Shown piece by piece: positions 37,541-48,299 of a DNA stretch of 64,000 nucleotides. Below the pieces are notes generated by a model that was given only the letters and a program-made list of their open reading frames with translations, did no database searches and was not told the origin of the DNA. Position numbers and translations under genes: made by a program. Source of the stretch: VRUE01 sp963824215 (GTDB lineage Bacteria; Actinomycetota; Thermoleophilia; Solirubrobacterales; 70-9); assembly GCA_963824215.1 (NCBI GenBank), contig CAWGOE010000001.1, positions 1,073,219 through 1,137,218 on the forward strand, given 5' to 3'. Position 1 is the first letter of the stretch; the number at the start of each line of letters is the position of its first letter.

Positions 37541-37631
37541 TGCTTCGGTGCAAAAGGCAAACCCGCCGTGAGGCGGGGGCGCAAAGCTTGCGGGGCTCCC
37601 ATGCGGGAGCCGGCCGGGCTACCACCGGGGT
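37541..37631 (+). promoter_or_regulatory. GEMM-I riboswitch (cyclic di-GMP class) upstream of the major pilin
   Basis: The core GEMM-I consensus is present: AAGGCAAACC (37554-37563), helix CCCGCC-GTGA-GGCGGG with a GNRA tetraloop (37562-37577), the GGCGCAAAGC segment (37578-37587), a second helix GGCTCCC/GGGAGCC (37594-37611) and GGGCTACC (37616-37623). Outer stem CGGTG/CACCG (37546-37550 with 37623-37627) closes it. The G at the ligand-specificity position seems retained, favouring cyclic di-GMP over cGAMP. The pilin ATG is ~70 bases downstream with AGGAGGT; no clear intrinsic terminator is seen, so the mode of control is unclear. Confidence 0.9.
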
Positions 37632-37700
37632 CGACAGACACCACGTGGCTTCAAGCGACGGGGCTCTGGCGCAAACGATTAGGACCATAGGAGGTCACTA

Positions 37701-38177
<477 letters not shown>

Positions 38178-38220
38178 AGCCAGTAGCTATGTGTGGCTGA
38201 TCTGATCGGCCACACCTTCG

Positions 38221-38256
38221 AAAAGGGCGGGTCCCCCGGGGCCCGCCCTTTTCTTT
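38221..38256 (+). terminator. Rho-independent terminator after the major pilin
   Basis: A perfect 11-bp stem AAAAGGGCGGG/complement with a 10-base C/G loop is followed by TTCTTT, 43 bases after the pilA stop. Confidence 0.93.
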
Positions 38257-38372
38257 ACCCATTTTTGGCCTAGACGTTTGGCCGATACGTCCATGGATTC
38301 GTGCCCGAGTCGGGGTATCTGCCCTAATCGGTTCAAGCCGAAGCCCGATCTGCTCGATCTAGGAATGAACGC

Positions 38373-39796
38373 ATGGCTCTCCCCGCTCGATTCTTCGCCG
38401 TAATCCGGTTCGCTCTGCGAGGCGATCTCGGCAGCTTTCGTCGCCGACTCGCTTCCGAGCAGGGCTTCGCCGTGCCGACGGTTCTCTTGATGACCGTCGC
38501 CGCAATGGGCATCGCCAGCGTCGGCATCATGACCTCGATCCAGGGCCAGAGCGGGACCGTGCGCGACCAGGGTGGCAAGACGGCCATCGCCGTCGCCGAG
38601 TCGGGTGTCGACCAGGCGCTTCTCCACTACAACCGCGGGGTTTCGCCTTGTACCCCCGTCGTGGCGGGGGGATGGTGCGGTCCGGTCACGGGCATGTCGG
38701 TCAACGGCGGCGCCGTCTCCTACTGGACGCGGTTGGGCAGCGGTGAGGAGTGCGAGGTCGGCAACGAAATCGAGTGCGTCGAGATCGTCTCGGTGGGCAC
38801 CGTCAACGGAGTGACGAGGCGGGTCGACGTGATGGCCTCCACGGTGCCGACTGAGGAGTCGGGCGGACCGGGGCCGTTTGCCAGCGCGGGGGTCCTCTCC
38901 CAGGAAACGATGATCCTCGACTCCAACGCGGTCATCCACACGGGCGCGGCGACCAATGGCGATATCGAACTCAAAAGCAATGCCAAGCAATGCGGTCCAG
39001 CGAGCGTAGGCATCGGGAAAAAATTGAACCCGAGCGCCAACGCCGGCTACTACACGGACGCCCTCTGCAAAACCAAAGCGAGCTCCTACGCACAGCAGGA
39101 GCTGACCCTGCCGCCAGTCAGCCAGGGAGACGCCGCAACCAACAACGACAACGGACGCTTCTTCGCGCAGGACCTGATCAGTGGCGAGCCGTCAAACGTG
39201 TGCTGGAACGGATTCACGGCCGCGGGAAAAAGCTCTAAAGCCTGCGGCGCGCGAGAGCTGCGCATCGATAGCAACACGACGCTCACCTTGACCGGCTCGG
39301 TCTACAGCTTCTGCAAGCTGACCCTGCGCAGCAACACCTCTATCTACGTCGCCAGTCCGAGCGTGACCATTTACTTCGATTCGCCTGAAGAGTGCGGATA
39401 CACCTCCCCGTCCACTCAGCTGGACATGGACTCGAACACGCGGATTACCTCCGCCGAGGAAACTCAGCCGCCGTCGCGCTCCTCTTCGTAGGGTCGGACA
39501 CTCTTCAGACCAAAGTTCAGCTCGACAGCAATACCACCGTCAACGAAACCTGCGTTCAGAACTTCGTCATCTACGCACCGCGCACCGATGTGACCTTTGA
39601 CAGCAACACGAAGTTCTGCGGGGCGGTTGCCGGCAAGACCGTCCACCTCAACTCGAATGCCGAAATCCGGTCGGCGAGCAAATCAAGCACCTTCACCTTG
39701 CCGGGCGTCGAGATCCCGGAACGCGCGCACTACACGCCCTACCGCTTCGTCGAATGCTCGACGCTGGTGGCGAGCGTGCCAGACGAAGGCTGCTGA
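38373..39796 (+). CDS. PilX-like pilus protein with Ser-Asn ladder repeats, one frameshift
   Basis: About 474 residues if read through a frame change near 39455-39470. The N-terminus (SEQGFAVPTVLLMTVAAMGIASVGIMTSI) resembles PilX-type minor pilus proteins rather than a classical prepilin. Residues ~180-440 repeat an L-x-SN-[TA] motif about eight times (LDSNAVIHTG, LKSNAKQ, RIDSNTTLTLTG, LRSNTSIYV, MDSNTRITS, LDSNTTVNETC, FDSNTKFC, LNSNAEIRS), as expected for a right-handed beta-helix ladder. Cys are spread through it. It may form a pilus tip or sheath adhesin. The break is a homopolymer-free one-base change. Confidence 0.75.
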
Positions 39797-39802
39797 GGCC
39801 CG

Positions 39803-40390
39803 ATGCTGAGGGCGCGGAAAGCGGCAGCAGCACTCCGCCGCGGGGAGGATGGCCTGACCCTGATCGAGCTGCTCGTTGCCGCTGCAGTCGGCTTGGTAGT
39901 GGTCGGCGGCGCGCTGACCATGTTCATGGGGGCAATCCGCAGCGAGCCGCGCACCGCCTCAAAGGTTGCGGCGATCCAGCAGGCGCGGACGACGGTCGAC
40001 CGGATCACTCGGGAGCTGCGCCAGGGCCTGGAAACGTTGACGACGCCGTCGGAGACCGAACTCTCGATCGTTACCTATGTCAAGGCGGCCATCTGCGGGG
40101 GCGCGGCGGCGAACGCCTCGATACCCTGCCGCGTCACCTACAAATGCAAGACCGGCGCATGACTGCGACGTCGCCCAGCCGGACGGCAGCTCGCCGGCGC
40201 CGCTGAACAGGTCGTGAGCGGCCTTCACCAGTGCGACGTCTTCAGCTACTGCCGAGCCTGTGAATCCGACTACGTCGGCGTTAAGTTTGCTTTCGCCGCG
40301 GGTGGCGGGCCGGTCGTGGTCGACGGCGTGGCGTTGCGCAACGGGGTCGTGATCCGGGCGAGGAATCGGCTGAGGCGACCGCAAGGGAGC
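39803..40390 (+). CDS. PilW-like minor prepilin, frameshifted
   Basis: The intact first part (39803-40162) has prepilin motif GEDG|LTLIELLVAAAVGLVVVGG and a helix-rich start (QQARTTVDRITRELRQGL). After a frame change near 40150 similarity continues as SGLHQCDVFSYC...VGVKFAFAAGGGPVVVDGVALRNGVVIRARN to about 40390. PilW-type pseudopilins sit at the pilus tip complex. Boundaries approximate. Confidence 0.7.
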
Positions 40391-41690
40391 AGGAATGACG
40401 GTCGTCGAGGTGATGGTCGCCGGCATGATCCTCGTCGCCGGTGGCCTTGGGGTCCTCGGCATGGTCGACACGGCAAGCCGCAACACTTTCGGGCCGAGCA
40501 GAGCCAGATCCTCAAGACTCCTGCAGCAGGAAATCGAGAAACTCCGTCAGGTTCCCTACGAGGAGCCGGCCCTGACCTCGCTGCCCGCCCAGACCGCGGA
40601 CCCCGCCAACCCCAACTCGCGCGTCGCCAGCTCCGCTCTTCTACACCGGGCGCAACAGCACCGGCTTGAGGCGGACGAGCGCTGGCGGATCGGTCGACCC
40701 CGGGCCGGACCGTTCCAGGTAGACGATGTGAAAGGCACGGTCTCTCGCTACGTCGTCTGGGACAATTGCCCCTCAGCGCTCTGCGCCGATGGAGGCACCT
40801 CAAGCGCGCGGTCGTCGTCGTCCGGCTAGACCAGACGGCTCCGGCGGCACCCGCCGGTACCAGGAAATCCAGAGCCAGTTCGTCGATCCCGAAGTGGAAC
40901 GCGGAGATCCCGGAGCGGACCCGGCGTGGCACGACGACGTCGTGGACGCTGTGGCTGACCGATACGCCCTGCAACGCGGCGGAACCGCACCCGCCGGCGG
41001 AAAGACGCGGGGGCGACCACCGAGCCACAACACCCGCGGGACTGCGCAAGCGGTCTGACAGACGGAAACGTGCCCGGCGCGCCGGACCTGCTCTGGCCGG
41101 AGCGCCGCCGTAAGAAGAAGTCCCGAATACGACTATGCGACCGACGTCGAGCCCCAGACCGGGCATCGACAAAGGCCTGCAGCTCTTGCCGGGAGGGATT
41201 GCGGACGATGCCGCGCCGACCTTGGCGGTTCGCGACCGAGGCCGACCCGACGAAGTTCCAAAAGATCCATCGCTGGCTCTCGCCGCCGGTCCGCACGAAG
41301 GACCTGGCCCTGACCGGGGACGGCACCCTCAGCCTCTGGACGCGGATCGATCGAAGGCGTCCACCCGGCGGATCTGCATCTGGATCTTCTGCGCCAGGGC
41401 AGACGGACACTGCCCTCACTCGGCCCTCCACAAGCCTGCCTTACGCCACTACGCGCACGTCCTGGCCGAGCACGGGATGGATCGAGATCACGGTGCCGCT
41501 GACTTCGATTCTGCCAGGGTGGCGCTCTCGCTGCCCCGGGGAACGCGGCTCGGCCTCGCCCTCAGCGTCGAGGACGACACGGGGGGCGCCCTCCAGATCG
41601 GCTACGACGCGCCGACCTTCGACAGCCGTATCCGGCTGGCGACGACCGGCAGCGCTGCCCGGCCCCTGGCCGTAGCGGCCGCGCCGCCGC
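40345..41690 (+). CDS. PilV-like minor prepilin with long C-terminal extracellular region, multiply frameshifted
   Basis: The prepilin signature GAG|MTVVEVMVAGMILVAGGLGVLG begins at 40389-40395. The basic leader lies upstream in another frame, probably from GTG near 40350. Later pieces in alternating frames give LLQQEIEKLRQVPYEE, SRYVVWDNCPSALC, SGGTRRYQEIQSQFVDPEVE, TLWLTDTPCNAA, GLQLLPGGIADDAAPTLAV, TGDGTLSLWTR and LPRGTRLGLALSVEDDTGGALQIGYDAPTFDSRIRLATTG. Together they form one protein of about 440 residues: minor pilin plus beta-sandwich. At least four frame changes. Confidence 0.6.
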
Positions 41691-41699
41691 CTCGTGCGA

Positions 41700-42469
41700 A
41701 GCTCAACGGCCAATCAAGTGGCCAGGCGGCGATCTTCCTCTTCCCGGCCGGCCTGCTGTTCGGCAGCTTCCTCACCGTCGTCGCCCACCGGGTGCCGCGC
41801 GGAGAATCGGTCGTCGGCGGGCGCTCGCACTGTCCCGCCTGCGGCGCCCAGATCGCCGCCTACGACAACGTCCCGGTCGTCTCCTGGCTGTTGCTGCGAG
41901 GCCGGGCCCGTTGCTGCGGCGCGCCGATCTCGGCTCGCTACCCGCTGACCGAGCTGGCGCCGGGGCGCTCTACGCGGCGACCGCGCTCGTTCTCTGGGAC
42001 GACGCCGCGGAGCTGGCGCTCGGCCTCGTCTTCGTCACGATGCTGCTGGCGATCACGCTGACCGACCTCGAGCGGCGGATCATCCCCAACAAGATCCTGC
42101 TCGCGGGCGCGGTCGCTCGCGGTAGCGATCGTCGCCGTCACCGATCCGGGCAGCCTGCCGGAGCGGGCGATCGCCGCTGCCGCCGCGGGCGGGCTGCTCC
42201 TCGCTGCGGCGCTCGCCTACCCCCGCGGGATGGGCCTGGGCGACGTCAAGCTGGCGGCGACGATGGGGCTGTTCTTGGGCCGCGACGTGGCGCCGGCAAT
42301 CCTCGTCGCGCTGCTCGCGGGTTCGCTGGTCGGCCTGGCGATGATCGCCCGCCACGGGGCCGCGGCGCGCAAGCAGGCGATTCCGTTCGGGCCCTTTCTT
42401 GCTCTCGGTGGCGTGGTCGGCCTGCTTGCCGGCGAGGAGCTGATCGACTGGTACCTGGGCACGTTCTGA
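41700..42469 (+). CDS. pilD: Prepilin peptidase PilD (A24 aspartic protease), frameshifted
   Basis: N-terminal GSFLTVVAHRVPRGESVVGGRSHCPACG with the methyltransferase-type CxxC zinc site (a second pair, CC, near RARCCGAPIS). Catalytic Asp residues lie in ITLTDLERRIIPN and in MGLGDVKLA, the GxGD signature. Several membrane helices (LGLVFVTMLLAI, AILVALLAGSLVGLAM). Frame changes near 41960 and 42115; no clear start. It cleaves and N-methylates the prepilins encoded upstream. Confidence 0.85.
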
Positions 42470-42562
42470 ACGCCGCCTGGTCGTGCCTCTCGTAGGTCCG
42501 TCCAGGTTCTCCCATAAATGAGTAGTTGCAGGGCGAAAGGTTTGCCGCCTTTCTGTCGATTC

Positions 42563-43676
42563 ATGGGAGGCGTGCCCTCCTTCACCCTGACCAAGAAGAA
42601 GACCGGCCCCGTCGTCGGCCTCGACATCGAGGCCGGCAGCATCGCCGCGACCGAGGTCGAGGCCAACGGGTCTCTGCAGGTGACGCGCCTCGGCGATCGG
42701 CACCGCTGGAGCCGGCGCCTTCCACGAGGGCGAGGTGCTCGACGCGGACCGCCTCGCGGCCGCCCTGAAGTCGCTCTTCGCCGAGCACAAGCTGTCGAAG
42801 CGCGTGCGGCTCGGGATCGGCAACCAGCGAGTCGTCGTCCGCACGGTGCGGCTGCCGGCGATCGAGGACCCGAAGGAGATGGAGGCGGCGGTCCGCTTCC
42901 AGGCCCAGGAGCAGATGCCGATGCCGCTCGACCAGGCGGTGCTCGAGCACCAGGTCGTCGGCGGCGTCCGGCCGAGGAGGGCGGCCTCGCCCAGGTCGAC
43001 GTGGTCGTCGTCGCCGCCCGCCGCGACATGGTCGCTTCCTTCCTCGAGCCGATCCGTCGCGCCGGCCTCGAGCCGGTCGGCGTCGACCTCTCCGCCTTCG
43101 GGATGATCCGCGCGCTGGCCGGCGGCGAAGTTCAAGGCGACGACGCGCCGCCGACCGGAAGAGCCGCTACGGTCGACCGCCCGCAGGGCGCGGTCCTCTA
43201 CTGCAACCTCGGCGACGTCACCAACCTCGCGGTGGCGCGCGGCAGGGCCTGCCTCTTCACCCGCGTCTCCCTGTGCGGCCTGGAGGCGATCTCGGCCCGG
43301 CTCGCCGGCGCCCGCGGCCTCGCCCCGAGCACACCGCCCAGTGGCTCACCCACGTCGGCCTGGAGAGCCGCCGTCGAGGAGATCGAGGGTGACCCCGAGA
43401 CCGTCGCCGAGGCGCGCCGCGCCCTGGAGGAGGGCGTCGCCGCGCTGGTCGACGAGCTGCGCCTCTCGCTCGACTACTACGGCGCCCAGGAGGGGGCGCT
43501 GCCGGTCGAGCGGATCGTCCTCTGCGGCCCCGGCAGCGCGATCCCCGGGCTGGCGGCCCGGATGGAAGCGGCTCGGCCTGCCGATCTCCGTCTCTCGCCC
43601 GCCTGCGCTCGCCGGCTTCGACGAGCGCGCCGCGGCGCGGCTGACCCTTCCCTACGGCCTCGCGCTGGAGGACTGA
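42563..43676 (+). CDS. pilM: Pilus assembly protein PilM (actin-like), frameshifted
   Basis: The N-terminus TKKKTGPVVGLDIEAGSIAATEV is the PilM phosphate-1 strand. Other segments are RVRLGIGNQRVVVRTVRLPAIEDPKEMEAAVRFQAQEQMPM and QVDVVVVAARRDMVASFLEPIRRAGLEPVGVDLSAFGMIRAL. Then come YCNLGDVTNLAVARGRACLFTR, ELRLSLDYYGAQEGALPVERIVLCGPGSAIPGLA and the end FDERAAARLTLPYGLALED. At least four frame changes (near 42700, 42975, 43330, 43590). PilM is a cytoplasmic actin-like protein that recruits PilN. Confidence 0.85.
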
Positions 43677-43679
43677 GCG

Positions 43680-44451
43680 ATGCGCCCCGTCAACCTGATC
43701 CCACCCGAGGAGCGCCGCGGCGAGCACGCGCCGCTGCGCACCGGCCCGCTTGCCTACGTCCTCGCTCGGCGCTCTGGTCGCTGCTCCTCGCCGGCGTCAC
43801 CGCGCTGGTCCTGACCGGCAACCAGATCGCCGAGCGCGAAGACGAGATCGCGAAGCTGGAAGCGCGAAGACGCCGCCGCGCGGCCAAGGCCGCAGCGCCT
43901 CGCCGCCTACACCCAGTTCCGCAACCTGAGCGAACAGCGGGTGGCGACGGTCAGCGAGCCTCGCCGACAGCCGCTTCGACTGGGAGCGGGTGATGCGCGA
44001 ACTGGCGCTGTCCTGCCCGCCGACGTCTGGCTGGTCAGCCTCACGCGAGCGCCGTCGCGGCGCAACCAAGGCGGCGGGAGCGGCGGCTCGGGCCTGCGCG
44101 GCTCGGCGCTGGGGCCGGCCCTCGAACTGAGCGGCTGCGCCGCCGGGCAGGAGGCCGTGGCCGGCTTCGTCACCGCGCTGAAGGACATCGACGGCGTGAC
44201 CCGGGTCGGCGTGCAGTCCTCTGAGCTCGCCGACAGAAGCGGCGCCGGTCGGCAGGGGGGCGACGGCGGCTCGGGGGCGGCGACGACTGCCGCACCCGCA
44301 GCTTCATCGCCAAGTTCGAGATCGTCGTCGCCTTCGACGCGGCGCCGGTGCCGGCTGCACCGCGGAAGCCGAAGCGGCGCCGTCGCCGGTCGAAACGACC
44401 GAAGCGCCAGCGGAAAGCCGAAAGCTCGAGCGAAGGCCGGAAGGCGGCTGA
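43680..44451 (+). CDS. pilN: Pilus assembly protein PilN, frameshifted
   Basis: Starts three bases after pilM with MRPVNLIPPEERRGEHA, the conserved PilN N-terminus (NLIP) that binds PilM. A single helix (LLAGVTALVLTGNQIAERE) and coiled-coil follow. The ferredoxin-like periplasmic part gives LSEQRVATVS, DWERVMRELAL, LPADVWLVSLT and ELSGCAAGQEAVAGFVTALKDIDGVTRVGVQSSE. Ends near FEIVVAFDAAP. Several frame changes (about 43770, 43890, 43960, 44020, 44300). Confidence 0.8.
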
Positions 44452-44452
44452 G

Positions 44453-45214
44453 ATGAAGCTGAATGAACTCCACCAACCGGACGATCGTCGGCGATGCTCG
44501 CCGCTCGCCGTGCTGGCGATGGCCTTCTGGATGATGCTGCTCAGCCCCAAGCGCGACGAAGCGAAGAAACTGGGGGCAGGTGGAGCAGCTGAAGTCCTCG
44601 CTGGCCCAGCACGAAGCCGAAGTGGCGAGGCCGAAGAGGCCCGGGAGCAGTTCCCGATCGAATACCAGCAGCCTGGTCGTGCTCGGCAAGGCAGTGCCCG
44701 GCGACGACGACATCGCCTCGCTGCTCGTGCAGCTGAACCGGATCGCCGGCGGCGCCGGCGGGACGTTCCGCAACATCTCAGCTGAGCCGCGAGCGGCGGC
44801 GAAGAAGCGGCGCCGCGACGCCAGCGCGGCCGGCGCGGCGGCGACGCCGGCCTCGGCGACCGAGGTGGCAGCCTCGCTGCTGCCGCTCGGCGCCTCGATC
44901 GGCCCGGCCGGCCTCGCGGTGATGCCGTACAAGCTCACCTTCGACGGCGACTTCTTCAAGATCGCCGACTTCATCGAGGGCCTCGACTCGCTGGTGAAGA
45001 CCGACGACGAAGAGGTCACGTCGACGGGCGCCTGATCACGATCGACAGCTTCTCGCTCGAGGCGAATCGGAAAGGGATTCCCGGCGCTGCAGGCGAGCTT
45101 CGCGGTGACCACCTACCTGACGCCGCCCGGCGCAGGGCGTCACCGGGGGCGCGACGCCGACCGCCCCGGCGGCAGCGACGCCGGCGGCGACGACGACGGG
45201 AGGCGGCGCCATGA
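44453..45214 (+). CDS. pilO: Pilus assembly protein PilO, frameshifted
   Basis: Starts one base after the PilN stop. One N-terminal helix (AVLAMAFWMMLLSPKRDEAKKL) is followed by coiled-coil (QVEQLKSSLAQHEAEVA, EAREQFPIEYQQ) and a ferredoxin-like domain (VPGDDDIASLLVQLNRIAGGAGGTFRNIS, MPYKLTFDGDFFKIADFIEGLDSLV). An Ala/Thr/Gly tail ends at a TGA overlapping the next ATG. PilN/PilO dimers form the alignment ring. Frame changes near 44480, 44575, 44660 and 45015-45080. Confidence 0.8.
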
Positions 45215-46175
45215 AGCTGAAGAGCGCGAGCGAACTTCAAGCGACCGAACCTGAAGGGCCGGAGCTTGGCGCCGAAGCTGAAGACGCCCGAGTTGAAGGC
45301 ACCCGCCTTCCTCGCCGACCTCTACTACGACCTGCGCGACCGCCGGCTGTTGCCGCTGGTCGGCCTGATCTGGTCGCGATCGCCGCGGTGCCCTTCCTGC
45401 TCGGCGACGATAGCGAACAGCTGCGCGTCCGGCGCCCGGCGGGGGCGGAGGCGCCGCGCCAGCCGCCGGCACTCGAGCTCACCGTGGTCGAGTCCACGCC
45501 CGGGCTGCGCGACTACCGCAAGCGGCTGCGCGGCGTCGCCGACCGATCCCTTCGTGCAGCGATACACCAGCGTGCCGAGTCCGTCGCAGCTGAAGAGCAC
45601 GGGTCGCCGGAGGCAATCGCCTCGGCGCGAGCGGCGACTGGGTCGAAGTGCCGACCACTCGGAAGTCGACGGCGAGCTCGTCGCCCGGACAGCGCGGCCG
45701 GCTCCCCGCCCGGGCGGCGGTGGCAGCGCTGGCGGCGACGCCGCAAGCCGCGGCTGTCGAATTCGTCGTCGACGTGCAGATCTCCCGCTCCGAAAAGACC
45801 GCCGACGGCGGCCAGAAGATGGGCAAGCCGATCGTCGCAAGGTGCCGGCGCTGACCCAGCTGCCGGGCAAGAAGGCGCCGGTGGTCACCTAGATGGGGGC
45901 CGGCCTCGCAGAACGACAAGGCCTTGTTCCTCGTCTCCGACGAGGTCAAATCGCTCGACGGCGATCGAGTGCGTTGGGCGGACGCCGAGGCATCTGCGAG
46001 CTGCTCGAAGTCGAGCCGGGCTTCCCGCTCGAGCTCGTCTATGGCCCAGACGAAGCCCGCTACGCGATCAAGGTGCTCGGAGTCGACGCCGATCGGCGGC
46101 AGCCGGGCACGGCTCGAGCGCCTGCGCGCCTCGGCCCCGCGGCGACTGGCTTCCGCCCATAACTTCAGTAAGTGA
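45211..46175 (+). CDS. Membrane protein in the PilP position of the pilus operon, frameshifted
   Basis: Starts at ATG 45211 overlapping the pilO stop. N-terminus MKLKSASx then basic LKGRSLAPKLKTPELKAPAFLADLYYDLRDRRLLPLVGLI with one membrane helix up to VPFLLGDD. After a linker come ALELTVVESTPGLRDYRKRLRG, DPFVQRYTSVP, VEFVVDVQISRSEKTADGGQ, LPGKKAPVVT, ALFLVSDEVKSLDGDRV and ICELLEVEPGFPLELVYGPDEARYAIKVLGVD. It lacks PilP lipoprotein features but may do the same job. Function inferred from position. Many frame changes. Confidence 0.6.
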
Positions 46176-46235
46176 AGCCATAGCGCTACACTCGCTGAAG
46201 CGAGGCATTCGATCGCATCCGCCTCGATTCACGCG

Positions 46236-46587
46236 ATGAGCGCCGAGAGCAACTCCCGATGTCCCGTCTGCCGCACCGCCGACGTCGTCTGCGGCAAGTG
46301 GACGCTCCTCGTGATCCGCGACCTGGCCGAGGGCCGCAGCCGCTTCTGCGAGCTGGAGCGCTCGCTGGAGGGGATCAGCCCGCGCACGCTCTCGCTGCGC
46401 CTGCGGGCGCTCGAAGAGGAGGGCATCGTCGCCCGCAACACCTTCCCCGAGGTGCCGCCGCGGGTCGAGTACGCGCTGACCGAGAAGGGCGAGGCGCTGG
46501 TGCCGCTGATCGAGGACATGCGCCGCTACGGCAGCCGCTGGCTGCTCGACGAAGAGCCCGAGCCGGTCCGCCGCCAGCCGCCGTTAG
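46236..46587 (+). CDS. HxlR-family winged-helix regulator (short)
   Basis: About 115 residues. The classic HxlR start CPVCRTADVVCGKWTLLVIRDLAEG (Cys-x2-Cys sensor-like pair plus a later Cys), recognition helix ISPRTLSLRLRALEEEGIV and wing EVPPRVEYALTEKGEAL. It is a normal single-domain HxlR, unlike the two-winged-helix proteins at 28-31 kb. The true stop is probably TAG 46585-46587, which needs one frame change near 46570; in the literal frame it runs on to 46805. Confidence 0.75.
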
Positions 46588-46605
46588 GCTCGCCTGCAAG
46601 GCGGC

Positions 46606-48290
46606 GTGCAGGCGCAGGAGCGCCTGGCGTGGGGGGAAGGCGGGAGCGTGCGCGATCCCCTGCTCAACGAGGCCCTGCGAGCGGCTGGCCGCCGAGGCGG
46701 CGACCCGCTTCACCACCCTCGTCGCGAGCGGCGACCAGATTCCCTTCGACGTCGCCGAGCAGGCCGGCCCCGACGAGGCCTTCTTCCACAGCTACGTCCC
46801 CCTGACCGGGCGCTACGTGCGCGAGCGGGAGGCGGAGCTGCGCTCGCTGCCCGCCTTCGAGCCGGCCCGCGAAGCGGTGTCGCTGGCCGGCGTCGCCGCG
46901 CCCTACCTGGAGCAGCGCGGCGAGGCGTGCCCGCCGAGCCCGGCGAGCGCGCCGCGCGCCTGCTGACCGTCTTCATCGCCTCGCTCTGGGACGGCTGCAC
47001 CGAGTTCTCGCTCGACCGCGAGCGGCTCGAGAGCGCCCTCGCCGTGCTCGACGCCGAGGCCGGCGACGTCGACGAGGCCGACATGGTCGTCGTCCCGATC
47101 GTCGGCCTGCAGATGCCGCTCGCCCGGCTGCAGCTGCCGCACGGCGTGCAGCTGGTTCGCGCCGACAGCTTCGACGCGCCGATCGAGGCGATGCGCAGCG
47201 AGGGGATGGGCCGCGCCGCCTGGGAGCCGCAGTTCCTGGCGATCGCCGAGCAGGGCGAGGGCGCCGACAGCGCCGCCGCGGCGCTGCACCAGCTGCGCGA
47301 GCTGATCAGCGTCATGCGCCTCTTCAAGGCGGGCGGCGTCGGGCTCGGTCCGCACGCCTTCGCCCCGACCGGCGAGGGTCGCTGGCGCCGCATCGCGACC
47401 GGCGCTCCGGCGCCGCGCGACGGTGGCTACCGGCTCGAGCGAGGAGGAGGCGGCAGCAGCTGGTCGAGCTTGCCGAGACGCTGGAGGCGCGGCCCGACCC
47501 GGCCGGCCCGCTGGCCTGGGCGGTGCGCCGCTTCGAGCTCGGCTGCGAGCGGCCGTCGGCCCTGGAAGGGCTGAGCGATCACCTGCTGGCGCTGCGCGCC
47601 GTGCTCGACGGGCAGGGCCCCGTCGGCGCCTCGCTGCCGATGCGCGCCGCGGCGCTGATCGCCGACGGCTCCACCGATCGCCTCGCGGCACGCGAGCGGG
47701 TCGAAGCCGCGATGGAGCTGGAAAGCGCCCAGATGTCCGGCGCGCCGGCCGGCGAGGCCGCCGAGCTGGCGACCTGGGTCGAGGAGTGCGTGCGCCGCAT
47801 CCTCCGCGAAGCCGCGCTCGGCGAGCTCGGCGCCGACCTCAACGAGGCCGCCGACGAGACCCTGATCGCCACCGGCCTCGACGGGGGCGACGTCGAGATC
47901 GCGGTCACCGCGCGAGGAGGTCGAGCCGAGCCGCCGAGAACTGTCGAGCCAGCCACCGAGCCGCCAATACGAGGAGGAGCACGACATGAACAGGACACCC
48001 GCATCCTCGAGCCGGTTCCGGCCGAGGACGAGATCCGGATCACCGCCACCGACTGGCTCGACGAGGTCGAGGTGGAGGAGAGCACGCTCGACTTCCCGGC
48101 GAGTCGAGGGCGACATCGAGGACCGCGAGCGGATCGACACCCCCCGCGTCCGCCACCTCTTCCCGGTGCCCGAGGACGCGGACTGGGAAGTGCGCGAGCT
48201 GAAGTACGACCACTACGACCACCGGCTGGCTGAGCGTGGCACGGCGCATGTCTGCGCCCTTGAGCAGCCTGGCCTCGCCCACCCAGTCGT
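46606..48290 (+). CDS. Large protein of unknown function, frameshifted (HEPN-like helical segment)
   Basis: About 540 residues if frames are joined; start GTG 46606. Segments: QAQERLAWGEGGSVRDPLLNEAL, FFHSYVPLTGRYVREREAELRSLPAFEPAREAVSLAG, LLTVFIASLWDGCTEFSLDRERLESAL and DEADMVVVPIVGLQMPLARLQLPHGVQLVRAD. Then come LHQLRELISVMRLFKAGGVGLGPHAFAP, LAWAVRRFELGCERPSALEGLSDHLLALRAVLDGQGPVG and EIRITATDWLDEVEVEESTLDF. The AVRRFE...DHLLALRALL stretch weakly recalls the helices of ApeA-type HEPN proteins. I cannot name a function. Frame changes near 46680, 46920, 47440, 47920 and 48100. Confidence 0.5.
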
Positions 48291-48299
48291 GAGGCTGGG

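Noticed and set aside
37628..37700. Intrinsic terminator as riboswitch expression platform
   Set aside because: Only a short CCACGTGG palindrome is visible and no U-tract; not enough to call.
39450..48200. Programmed frameshifting in the pilus genes
   Set aside because: Breaks occur many times per gene, in unrelated genes, without slippery heptamers or following structures; error or decay explains them better.
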